Assembly (NCBI GenBank): GCA_017979445.1
Contig: CM030711.1
Coordinates: 620,001 to 684,000, forward strand
DNA from: Akebia trifoliata
Lineage: Eukaryota > Streptophyta > Magnoliopsida > Ranunculales > Lardizabalaceae
Direction: 5' to 3'
Length of the DNA stretch: 64,000 nucleotides
The notes under the pieces were generated by a model, which saw only the letters and a program-made list of their open reading frames with translations, was not told the origin of the DNA and did no database searches. The number at the start of each line of letters is the position of its first letter. Within the stretch, counting starts at the first letter, position 1. Below are positions 15,331-27,200 of this stretch, piece after piece. The position numbers and the translations under genes are program-made.

Positions 15331-15344
15331 ATAAATATATATAT
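15331..15344 (+). promoter_or_regulatory. TATA box upstream of the SMR gene
   Basis: ATAAATATATATAT lies about 105 nt before the preferred start codon at 15447. Transcription would start near 15365. That makes an alternative in-frame ATG at 15378 very close to the cap site. Confidence 0.5.
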
Positions 15345-15446
15345 GGAATGTAACCTCTCTCTCTTGCACTCTTTTCTTTGTTTCTCTCATTTGAGTTTTT
15401 TTTTTTTTTTTCTTCTTCTTGTATTTTATTCTCCATTTGTTCCTTT

Positions 15447-15902
15447 ATGGGTGTGTCAAATTCAGAGATCTTTATTGCAGATCGTTGTCAAATTACGACT
15501 TCATCAGAAGATCATGATCATTATCGACCGAAAGAAAAAGATATTAATATTGAGGAAGAAAAGAAAGAAGAGAAATGCCAGATTTTATTTTCTTCTGAAG
15601 AGTTCAAAATTCCAACACTAGGAGGATTCAATGTAGAAGATGATGATGATGGGTTTCGAACTCCGACGTCTTTGGTTCACAAAACTGAAGTGAAACAACA
15701 ATGCCCACCCGCACCAAGAAAACCCAAATCACTTCCATTGAAGAAAAGAAAAGTGACATCGAATCTGATCCGAATTGATTTGTCCAAAGAGATTGAATTG
15801 TTGTTTCCCCCACTTGTTGAAGATCAAGACCGTAAGATCAAGAAAGCGAGAGGTGATAACATCATCAGCAGCAGCAGCAACAACAACTACTACAAGAAGT
15901 AA
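15447..15902 (+). CDS. SMR: SIAMESE-related cyclin-dependent kinase inhibitor
   Basis: Intronless ORF of 151 residues. Near the middle it has the SMR family blocks: GFRTPTSLVHK (about residues 69-79), CPPAPRKPK (86-94) followed by a basic, probably nuclear-localising KKRK (99-102), and a C-terminal RIDLSKEIELLF (109-120) matching the EIE-FF type cyclin/CDK-binding end. SMR proteins bind and inhibit CDK-cyclin complexes in the nucleus, often switching cells from mitosis to endoreduplication. The first 68 residues are acidic and low in complexity, and the tail ends in Ser/Asn runs, so it is long for the family. I chose MGVSNSEIF as the start because the upstream in-frame ATG (15378) adds only a phenylalanine-rich stretch almost at the predicted cap site. 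The family call is strong; the member within the family is not resolved. Confidence 0.88.
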   Translation: MGVSNSEIFIADRCQITTSSEDHDHYRPKEKDINIEEEKKEEKCQILFSSEEFKIPTLGGFNVEDDDDGFRTPTSLVHKTEVKQQCPPAPRKPKSLPLKKRKVTSNLIRIDLSKEIELLFPPLVEDQDRKIKKARGDNIISSSSNNNYYKK

Positions 15903-17105
15903 CTTTTTCAATGGGTATGCAAGATAGGGCACGAAAATCAATGGGAAAATGATTTTTCTGGAAAATTTTGATTTACAGGTGTACGATTGCTCGTTTTTGT
16001 ATTTTCCCATCTAGGGGGGAAAATATTCTTCCATTAGATCTCCCAAAATGATTTTCTTGCTATTGTGGGAAATTCTAATGCCATTCTCTCATCATTATCC
16101 CCACCCCACCTAAAAAGAAGTTCCTTGTTGATATTTTCCTTGGTGCAATTGATCATCTGAAAACATTTTACGAGGAAATCAATTTGTAAGGATCATTTTC
16201 TAAGAAAAATTAATTTTTCTTGAGAAAATGATTTCTTCTTCTCTCTATCTCTCTCCTCTTTTTGTTTTTTGTTTTTTTTTTCATTTTTATATCATAGAGA
16301 TCCTATCTGTATTTAGAGATAAAATTGTGTTATAGTGTGGGGGTTTGCTCAGTTTCATGAATTAATATATATGAACAGCTTTTTATTTATTTTTTAATTT
16401 GTAAGGGTGATATCTTCGTTTGGGTTTGGTGGGTATTGGTCCAAGACCTAGATCTAGTGATATGGTAAAGCTAAAGATGCAAAGATCAACACTGAAGTAC
16501 AAGCAATGGAAAAGGTGGACGCATAGCATCCCTACTTTACTGAACCATATTCTCTTGTAAACCAGGTTCTATGTTGTTTAAAGAAAAAGGCTTGGTTCTC
16601 AAGTCGTGCAGACTATGTGATAAAAAACATAAAAATGAAAATGAAAAATGGAGGTTTTGGTGAGAATTTTGATAATATTATAGATTGAAATTATATTTTT
16701 CTTTTTTATTCCATAGTCCATATATACATATAAAATCAGTAACCTTGGATTCCCTAACAAGATGTAATAGAAAAAGATTATTATTAATTTTTTAAATGTT
16801 AGAGTTCCAAGATCTATTTTTGTATGGAGATTGTATTAAATTCCCACCCAATTTTTCAAGACAGACAAACATCCTCCATGCATGGTTTTCACCAAATTAT
16901 TGACAAAAAATAATTACTTCAATAGTAAATAATTGAATATGAGACTTATAATTCTTTTACTTCTCATTGAAGACTTGTTTCCCAGAATCTTAGAAAAGCT
17001 TGTGTACCATTACTTTATTTTAACAAATCATAAGGTCTCGTTTGGGAACAATATGTGTTTTGCATTTTTGATAGAAGAACTTTTGCGTAATTGATTGTTA
17101 AGTCG

Positions 17106-17255
17106 TGATAAATGCATGTGATCTTGATACGCAGCTGATGTGGCAAGGGCACAGAACCATAGATCATTTTCATCGGGATATATAGGAAAAAGATGTGCAG
17201 TTATGTGCCCTTGCCATGTCAGTCGCGTACCAAGACCGCCTGCATTCATCATTGT
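17106..17255. mobile_element. Family A MITE, copy 2 (diverged)
   Basis: The arms GATCTTGATACGCAGCTGAT and, on the other strand, GGTCTTGGTACGCGACTGAC both run into GTGGCAAGGGCACA or its near match. The centre has CATCGGGATAT and a TGTGCAGTTATGTGC version of the family core. Confidence 0.6.
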
Positions 17256-19822
17256 TCTTGATTGTTTATGAGTGTTTAGGAAACAACTTCTTTAGCATTC
17301 TGGTAATTAATTATATTAAAATTTATTCTTTTTAATTGATATCCTACAAATACTCTAGTCATTTTAGTCATTAACTTAAAAACCTAAGGGTATTGCCATC
17401 CCAAAAAAATATGTACTTTTAAATTCCATTATTAGCTTCCACGAACACTGGAAGTGAGAAACTGATTTAGGCAACTTTTCTTGCTTTTCTCATTTTCAGC
17501 TTTTGCTTTTGATCGGAAACGCTTCTCAAGTCTTTTACCGAACAATAATCTTACCACTAAACATGTTCCAAAATGTAAACTAATCTTTTTCCATGAAAAT
17601 GATTTTAGAAATTTGAACTTTTTTCTTTTCTTTCGATACGTCTACGATGTCGCTACATTTAAATAAAATAAAATTCAAATGCATCCCAATGAACATGACT
17701 TCCATCATTGTCAATGGACCCACCCTACTACATAAATTGTAAACTTGCCCCCCACAAACTCATCAATCCCCCATCACTCAATCACTGGAAATGAACTTTT
17801 TCATGATTGTTGGCCTTGATCTTAAAAAAAAGTTGTCAATGCTTTAGCTGTGGATAAGTTAATTATGTTCCCTAGCTTAATTAGTATGTTGTTGAGTCAG
17901 GTGGCCTGACTCAACAGCATACCATGGTCCATAGCTCTCTTGAGTTCACGGGGGTAGACCAGATTTAAAAAGTAAAAAATTTATTGATTCAAGATTTTCA
18001 TAATGGAAGGCCACCAAACTCGAAGTTAAAATTCAAATCAAATGATTAAAAATTATCTTTACTTTTCAAAAAAAACATACTTCTTAAACTTATGTGATAC
18101 GTATACCGTGACATCCAATCATGTTTTTGGATGCCACATTGAAGTGAGGTCTTGGAACTTTCCTTACTAACTTAATAAGTGTTTTTGGATGTTTGTTTGG
18201 ACAACGAGGCATCTGAAAGGCAGCTTATGTTTATCCTTTAACCACTCTCATTTATTAGGAAAATTGTTATTTATTGAGTTTTTTATCCCAGCTGTTAGAT
18301 TAAGGTTTAATCTAATAGTTAGGATAAGTTCTTCTTTTGAAACCATATAATAATGTTATTCCATATTTTACTTAAGATTAAGGTTTTCTTCTTATAGGTT
18401 TTGAGAGAGATAGAGAGAGGGGTGTAAAAGAGTTTCAGGACTTTGATTTGGTATTATTATTCTCCTTTTAGTTTTCTCAATGAAGAAGATTGGATTTTGT
18501 CTATGGTCATAGGTATCGTTGCTGAACCACATAAATCTTTACTTTAAGTTTTGCTATATTCTTCTCAATTGTAATGGGTAGGAATTTTTCTCTCCATCAT
18601 TGGGATGTTAGGGATTCCTAAGAAAAAATGTATTCCTTATGAAAAAGTGTACTAATTCCTAAAGAATCGTAACTGATCTCTAGAAAATCTCTATTTCTCC
18701 TCAAATCGTAGTGGTGATGTTGATGGAGAGCTTCAATCTCTGTATAAAAAAAAAAAAAAAGTCTCATTTATTACTTCTAAGAAGAGATCAAAATTGAAGA
18801 AAAAAAAATCATCCCTATCAACCCCACCCCAACACCCAAAGAGAAAAGAAAAGAAATAATTTTAAGTAACATGGCATCACAAACTCATGCACCCTTCATC
18901 TGTTACATTGGATGACAATAGCTTATAATTTTAGGTCTTTGGATTTTGTGAAACTCCATAGAGCACATGCAAATGAGATGCATGTCTAAAGTCAACCTAG
19001 TTTTGGGGAAAATATACCAATTCTTTCCAACATAATCTAGAGTTTTTTTTTCATCTCACTTGCTTATAAAATATTATATATACTTAGATGAATTAAAAAA
19101 TATTTAAATTGCCCCTCTTAGTTAAAGTCTGATTAAAATGTAAACAAATTACCTCTTTGATTGAGAGAGAAAATGATTGAAAGATTCTGTGGTTTGGTTA
19201 CAATTTAGTGGTATCAAAGTTTTGATTATTTTATTTGTTAATAACTTAATTTCATTATACCCCTCCAAAGTCACTTTTAACTTGGATTCCCTTTCAATAC
19301 TCAGAAAGGTCACTTTTGGATTGATCTTTGATCTTGATATCACTTCAATCTAATTAATTAAGTTCTACAAGCATTAAGTATGTACTTACTAAAACACACT
19401 TACCATCCAAATCATTCAAAAATAGTTTAGATATTAAGCGCCAAGAGTCATTTGGACTTTCACAATCTTCGAAATCAGTTAAACATTATGCCCCAAAAAC
19501 TTTGTTCTATTTCCAATTCCATTACCCCATCTAGAGTCAGATGACAAGCTCGATACTTACCACCTTAATCTAAAGAAGGTTGGGATCGTATCGATTGCCT
19601 CATAACTCGAGATGACATGTGTTTTATTTTCAAAGATGCCGATTTATCCTTAATAACATTCATCATGACACATGAGCCAAACGCATAGCATATTTTTGAT
19701 CCACACATCTAGACCTACCCACCTAAAATAGCTTGGTTGGTGATTTTCCAAGGTTGGGAAATTTAAGTTTTTTTTTTTTCATTAACACGTGTGCATGGAT
19801 AAAAAAAATTGAATTTTCAAGC

Positions 19823-20002
19823 GAGTCATGCTGGCGTGACGTGAAGATTGTACCTTATATTGCACATCTTGATGTGAAAGTGTATAAGAACCATAAATAC
19901 TTTTCCACTCGTATCTCGATGAAAGCATCTATTGTTCCTATACACTTTTATGTCAAGATGAGCCATGTGAGGTTCAATCTTGAAGTCACTTCAGCATTAT
20001 TC
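19823..20002. mobile_element. Family A MITE, copy 3, with 9-bp target duplication
   Basis: Terminal repeats: GAGTCATGCTGGCGTGACGT on the left, and on the right, read on the minus strand, GAATAATGCTGAAGTGACTT. They pair for about 70 bp. The element is flanked on both sides by TTTTCAAGC (19814-19822 and 20003-20011), a perfect 9-bp duplication typical of Mutator-like elements. It is 180 bp long and noncoding. Confidence 0.82.
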
Positions 20003-20349
20003 TTTTCAAGCTAATAACAACAAATACTCAAAGCCATTGGATTGAAATCACCAATAAGGTTGATTTTGGCTCGTAGGTGATGAAGGGTCAAAAATTTCAT
20101 GAATTTGGACCTAAAATAGAAATGTGCCATGTGGCACTTTTCTTTTCGTGGTTCATTGCATCATCTCTTGTTTGGAAAAGGCAAACATCAATGATGGTTA
20201 TTTTCTGTGATAATTTCGAAGATCTCTTTTCGTGAACAACATTGTATTAAATTCAAATCTAGTGTTCCAAGAAAGGCGAACATCCTTCATGGTTTTCACC
20301 AATTAGTGACCTAATTTGCAAGATTCTTTTATTGTAAATCATTCTTTCT

Positions 20350-21070
20350 TTTATTTTATTTTTATTTTTTAAAAATATTTATCAAAAGGGTTATGCACCC
20401 ATTTTGGTTTTAAAAAAAAAAAATACTAAAATAGGTATGCATTGAAAGGATATTATACTTAATTTACCTTTATATGTTTTTTTTCATATTCATATAAATA
20501 AACTGATTCTTTTTTCCAAAAAGGATACCCATTTAGTTCAATATCTCTTTATACCACTATTTTCAACCTGCTATAAACCCTAAAGAATCGTGATAATCTG
20601 ACTTACCCACTTGACATACTCAATCGACACCCTTGACGTGATAGGTTCGGAACCGTAGAACTACAATCCTCGGGATATAGAACTACACATCCTCATATAA
20701 AAGTATAGTTTTGTATCCTAAAGATTGCAGATCTACGGTTCCCAAACTTGTCAAGTTAGGGTTGTTGATTGAGTATGCCACATGGGTAAGTCAAATTATC
20801 ATGATTCAACCCTAAATCCTAAATATAGTTTTGACTTTTTTTACTACTTGGTTAAAAAAAAACAAAATGATCTTTTATTTAAGGTTCAAAGGCATAAAGA
20901 AAGTACAATTGCAAACGTGACTTACAACGAAGCACCCATTTTGAAAAAATTAAATATATAAACAAATACCAAAATGGATATGTGATTCTTTTGGTAAATA
21001 ATTTAAAAGCATGGCTGGGCCAGTAACTTGGGTAACATACATGATCGTTTGGGTACTTTTTCCTTAATAA
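20350..21070. repeat. AT-rich dispersed repeat, split by a family B insertion
   Basis: Both halves carry motifs such as CACCCATTTTGGT, ACCAAAATGGATATG and TTTACCTTTATA. These recur at about 35440-35750 and 36600-37060, as does ATTTTAAAAGCATGG-like sequence. The element appears to be an older, large foldback repeat with no coding content. Confidence 0.5.
20585..20807. mobile_element. Family B MITE, copy 1, with perfect 9-bp target duplication
   Basis: Termini GAATCGTGATAATCTGACTT and, on the other strand, GAATCATGATAATTTGACTT pair for about 85 bp. AACCCTAAA is duplicated on both sides (20576-20584 and 20808-20816). The 223-bp length, long TIRs and 9-bp duplication indicate a Mutator-derived MITE. 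It is inserted in another repeat. Confidence 0.85.
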
Positions 21071-22490
21071 TTCTAAAAAGTTCATGAACTAATGAACCCT
21101 AACGAATAATTCATGTACCAATCAAATAAAACAGTTTGAACCACCTATCAACTCGACAACATACCTTAGTTTCTAGCTACAATCATCATCAATGGTCCCT
21201 AGAGTGGTACATCACCCATTTGTAACTACTTTGTTATACATATTCTACATTTGGAATAATATGTTGGATTTGAAAAGATTTCTATTTGTAAGAGTCAATT
21301 ACTCATGATTTCTGAATTTTATTTTTGAAGTCTTACACCAATTTCATGAAAATAGATTAGATAACATTTAGAACTATTGAAGATCTTTGCGTTCTTCATC
21401 AGCAATAATTAAGCTTCTAGTTATCATTTGTACTTCTCTAGAAGCCATCCGAACAATATGTTTGAGGTAGACCCTACCCCAATTGTTCAAATTGGATCTA
21501 GATCGGAGATTTGGTTTCAAATAAGGAATGATTCAATAATCTACTGGATTAATTCTGGATCAATAATGTCCCAATCCAATAAATTTTGAAAAAGTAAATA
21601 AATTATACATTTTTTGTTTAAATATATCAGGTTCTATTTATATTTTGTATATCAAATGGATTCGATCCGATCTAAGTGTTATGGTTAGATTTCGATCCTG
21701 ATATCTAGATCAGATAAAAAAACTGATCCAACATGTGTCTGATCCAATTCTTGCTTGTTGGATCCATTATGGGATCGGATCTGATCTTTATCGGATTCAT
21801 CCAAGACCAATTCTGATCTGATCAGCCAGATTCGATTATGGTTGAGTTCTACCCAAATCCAGCTCATGATATATGTAGATAATAAAGGACCAATTTGTCT
21901 ATTTATGGATCCTCATATATCTACCAAACCAAGCCCATTAACTACATAATATAATTTACATACTACGGTACATTTTATCCCCTAGGTGCCATATCTTATG
22001 GGTAAATGGTTGATCCAGAACTGATCGAATAATTTATCAAATCAAATCTTTATGGAAGCCCAAATCCATGATCCATATCCAGAGTTTTCAGTTCAGAATG
22101 GATTGGACTTCAGTATGATCCAATCCATTGGAAGTCCAAATTTTTGCAATTTAATATTATTTTTAAAATTTAGTTAGTGGGCCTAGTTAAGGGTCCAGGA
22201 GATGGTTTGAATATCATAAGGTTAATGGGCCTTCCCAATTAAGATATCAAACAAGACATTTTCATTGGGAGTTACTGTTTATGGAAATAAATAAGGCGTT
22301 TCTGTCAATTTACTTTAATTGAACTTTGTTTATAACAATCGAAGCTCTATATTAAGTTTCAATTGACAAGAATTTCATTGCGTATTATTGGAAAGATTTC
22401 CAATTTTTGTTGCAGATGTTATTAGTTACTTTTTATCTTCGAAGACTAGTATTTGTTTCAGCCCTAGGAGGGAAGCCTTGTTTCATAGAA

Positions 22491-22645
22491 GAGTCGTGCT
22501 TGGGTGACAAAAACTCGTGGTGTCGTGCACATTACTGTTGATGCTTTTTCGCGAGATACGAGTAAAAAACATTTACGGTTATGTGCACACCATCACATCA
22601 TTTTTGTCACCTTTGTGTCTCGTTTGTGTCATTCCAGCATTTTCC
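22491..22645. mobile_element. Family A MITE, copy 4
   Basis: The left end is GAGTCGTGCTTGGGTGAC and the right end, on the minus strand, GGAAAATGCTGGAATGAC. The core is CGCGAGATACGAGTAAAAAA then TTACGGTTATGTGCAC. It is flanked by TTCATAGAA and TTGATAGAA, a 9-bp duplication with one mismatch. Confidence 0.75.
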
Positions 22646-24223
22646 TTGATAGAATAATCATGATTAGCTTCAAATACATGGGAAAAAGCTGTTTATGAAG
22701 GAAAAAATAGCAATAGAACTCGACTGCTCACCATGAATTGCAATTTTCAAAGATAAATATAGGTATCTGTCGATAGTTTTTCGAGGAATTAAGTTATGAG
22801 AGTCCGTTCGTATATACATGTTTCCATAGCTTGAAACTTGTTTTATAATCTGCTATACTTTTTTGGAATCTAATTACTAATTTATGTATGATTCATGAAT
22901 GTGTTACATTCATGTATATAAATTCTCTAATGTGGCTTAGACCTTAATGTATGTGCCTTATCGCCACATGAGGCTAGACACCATCATCTCCATGTGCATA
23001 ATGTCATTTACTAATAAAATTCAGCGTTACTATCTAATAATCTACATTTTAATATTTTTTCGAAAACACAAGTATTTATGTGATTTGATAGTGTGCCTAC
23101 GTCCACCACCACCGAACAAAACAAGAACAATCAATATTTTCTCATGGGTCAGGATCCTTTGACTCGACTCCAAAGAATGACTCATGAGAACCGTGGCCAA
23201 GTAAATTTAATCCAAGTTTAAAAGCTGGAGCTCTGGTTGAGCTTGAATAAACAATGTATGGGTCATGTCATTGTCCTAAGTGAGATCATGCCACATAGCA
23301 CCCTTGGTGAAGCGAAGCAACATTATTAGCTGAATCAAGACAGAACTGAAAGTGGGCCCGAGGAAAAAAGTACACTAAAGAAAGGAGAACATATCTTACG
23401 CGTGCATGATAGGATTCTTCCCTTCTCGTCACTTTTACCTGTATACTAATTAACCTCAACCTTTTCTATATATGTCTTTGGTGTCCCTAATTTCTGATGA
23501 ATGATATTTTCGATTAAAAAGTTTTTTTTTTTTTTAAGTTACATGTGGCAAGCAAAGTGGCTGCCCAAAGAAATGGATCATTTGTTGCCACATGTAAGAA
23601 AAACCCAACACTGGCCAACTCTGTTAATGTTATGGCACCCCTCATTTATGGACGGTAGTGATATGGTCAAAGATGTCAAAGAGTCTTTTCGCTGATGGGA
23701 AAATTGTTTGTTTTTATAGGTAAAATATTATGGACCGTATATCATCAACATCCTCCATGGAGGGGTATTTTAGTAAATTTATTGGGTAACCTGTTGTTTC
23801 TGTTACAGCTTCATCTTCATTTTTCTTTCTACAAAATTCTACTGTTGCTTTCTTCTTTTGCTCTGTAAATGAAACCAAGAAGAGCAGACAAAGAAACCAG
23901 ATTAATGTTTATAAATGTAAAAGACATCTCTTTCTCTCTCTATATGATCATCAATAGTCCATGTTTGTTCTTGGGATTTGTAGTTTTCTTCTTCCTCTTC
24001 TCTTTGTTAATGTAGCTGACTCTGTAGTTTCTGTCGAAGAAAAAGATTAGAGAAAGAGAGAGACTCTAGAAATGATATTTCTTTCTGTGAGGTGACCTCA
24101 CTGAGTTGGACTTCTCCTAGTAAATCAATCATCCCAAGTACTTTTAAATTTTCTCACTTTCTGTGAGGTGACTTCACTCACTTGACTTGCCGCCTTAGCA
24201 AATCAACAAGCCCTCAAGGATTT

Positions 24224-27200
24224 ATGACTCATCAGGTATTTGTTTGTCTTTTCTTTTGGCTCTTTGGATTTTTTATCTTTGGTTCTTCTCAAATTTCTTT
24301 CTGGTTTTCTATATGTGGATTTGTGAATTTTCCCAAATAAGTGTCATTGATGGGTCTTTTCTTTCTCCTCTTGAACTTGTCTTCTTCTCTTTGTTTTGTT
24401 TTTATGAATACTGGGTTCTGTTTCTTTTTAATAAACAATGGTATTTTTAATGAATTTTTGGAACATTTTTCAAGTTTTTGGTCTGATTGATTTGGATTTT
24501 GGACTGCAGGAAGATGGATGGCCTCTGGGTTTGAGACCATTGAATGTGAGAATTGAGTTGGTGAGGAATCATGATTTTTCTGGGTCAATCTCATTCAATA
24601 CTTTGCTTACTGGTTCTCCAAGTTCTGTTACTGATTCTTCATCAGATCTAGATACTGAGGTCAGTTAAAAAGATAAACTGGATTTAGGAGAAAATTTAGA
24701 TAGACCCATTATGTATGGTACAGTTTTCTTTTTCTTTTTTGGGGCATTTTAAATTCTATTCTTTGATTGTTCTTTGGAAGATCCTCAATGTTTAAAGTAG
24801 ACTGACATGAAGATACTCAACTGTTGAACACTTAGATCCATTTTTAATTGAAAATTGCTCTCTTGAAAATAAATTTTAGCGGTCTTTTGTGCTCATAAAC
24901 ACCATGGATATGTAGATTATGTCTTGACGGACCTATACAGAAAAATATATTAGTGTTGTATAGACGATAGTTTGAGTATAAGAATATTGAAAAATTCTCA
25001 AATCTAATTACTAGAAGTGATCAATCAAGCTGATTTTTCATATATATATATATATATATATGGGTCCCTTTCAGCAACAAACATTTTGGCAAACATTTTT
25101 CAAAACATGGGTTAGAGGTTTTGGATTGGGCTGATTTTTGGTGAGGATGATCTCTATGGTGAGGAGATCATCCTCATCAAAAATCAGCCCATTCCAAAAC
25201 TTCTAGCCCCATGTTTACAAGTTGAAAAATTGTGGACCGTCCATTTTTTGTAAATCATTTTTGATGGGTTAGACGTTTTGGAATGGGCTGATTTTTGGTG
25301 ATGATGATCTCCTCACCGTAGAGATCATCCTCACCAAAAATCAGCCCATTCCAAACCTCTAACCCATATTTTGAAAAATGTTTTGCCAAAATGTTTGTCA
25401 AAATGTTTGTTGCTGAACATTTCCCTATATATATATATATATATATATATATGGGTCCCGTTCGCCACCCTTAGTTTTACCACACACTTTAACAAACGCG
25501 TTTTGTCTTACATGGGTTAGAAGTTTCGGAATGAGCTGATTTTTGGTGAGGATGATCTCTATGGTGAGGAGATCATCCTCACCAAAAATCAGCTCATTCC
25601 AAAACTTCTAACCCCATCAAAATTGATTTACAAAAAATGGACGGTCCACGATTTTTCAACGTGTAAACATGGGGCTAAACATTTCGGAATGGGCTGATTT
25701 TTGGGGAGGATGATCTTCTAATCATAGAGATCATCCTCACAAAAAATCAGCTCATTCCAAAACTTATAACCCATGTAGGACAAAAAACGTTTGTTAAAGT
25801 GTGTGGTAAAACTTAGGGTGCTGAACATTTCCCTATATATATATATGGGTCCCGTTCGGCACCCTAAGTTTTACCACACACTTTAACAAATGCGTTTTGT
25901 CTTACATGGGTTAGAAGTTTTGGAATGAGCTGATTTTTGGTGAGGATGATCTCTATGGTGAGGAGATCATCCTCACCAAAAATCAGCTCATTCCAAAACT
26001 TCTAACCCCATCAAAATTGATTTACAAAAAATGGACGGTCCACGATTTTTCAATGTGTAAACATGAGGCTAAACATTTCGGAATGGGCTGATTTTTGGGG
26101 AGGATGATCTTCTAATCATAGAGATCATCCTCACCAAAAATCAGCCCATTCCAAAACTTATAACCCATGTAGGACAAAAAACGTTTGTTAAAGTGTGTGG
26201 TAAAACTTAGGGTGCTGAACATTTCCCTATATATATATAGGGTCGGGTTCCTGTAACACACATTGCGACACACATATAGACAACGTGTTTGTCTTATATG
26301 GGCAAAAATGTTTGGAATGGGCTGATTTTTTGTGAGGATGATCTCTGTGATGAGGGGATCATCCTGGCAAAAAATCATCCCATTCCAAAACTTGTAACCC
26401 CATCAAAATTGATTTACAAAAATTGGACGGTCTAGAAGTTTCATAATGAGCTGATTTTTGGCAAGGATGATCTCCTCACCATAGAGATCATTCTCACAAA
26501 AAATCAGCCCATTCCAAACATTTTTGCCCATATAAGACAAAACACGTTGTCTATATGTGTGTAGAAATGGTTGTCGTTTGAACCTGACCCATATATATAT
26601 ATATGGGAAATGTTCAACACCCTAAGCTTTACCCTACACTTTAACAAATATATATATATATATATATATATGTTCCACTAAACTCTCACTAAAACATTAG
26701 TGAGCCCAAAATGTTCTACAAGACATTGCATGTACAAGACGACATCAAAGCAACAAAAGCACACTTATAGTGCATGGTGGCATCCGTGCATTTCTAATGG
26801 ATGTTCCCCCATGAAGGCATGAGGCATAATTGATGGAATCCTAGAAATTTGAATCAATGTGTTCTCAACAAAACTAAATATGTGAATGTGTCGTGATAAT
26901 CTGACTAACTCACGTGGCAAACTCAATCGACTACCTTGACATGACAAGTTAGGAAACCATAGATCTGAGCTCCTCAGGATACACGGCCTCACTTCCCCAT
27001 AAAAAAGTGTATCTCGAGGAAACTGCGTATCCCTATGAGCGCAGATCTATGATTCCCAAACTTGTCACGTCAGGTAGTCAATTGAGCATGCCACGTGGGG
27101 TAGTCAGATTATCACAACTCTATGCGAATTGCTGTAAATATATGTTTTATTTTTTATTTGTTTTGGAACCAAGGCATCCGGACTTCTTAGAGTGACTAAT

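Larger units (their letters stand above)
15903..24050. other. Intergenic region, repeats only
   Basis: Eight kilobases between the SMR stop and the next gene's leader. It holds family A copies 2-4, a family B element nested in an older AT-rich repeat (20350-21070), GGATC-rich degenerate repeat at 21480-22160, and long unique AT-rich stretches. No ORF shows family features. CT-rich sequence from about 23930 probably belongs to the downstream promoter. Confidence 0.55.
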
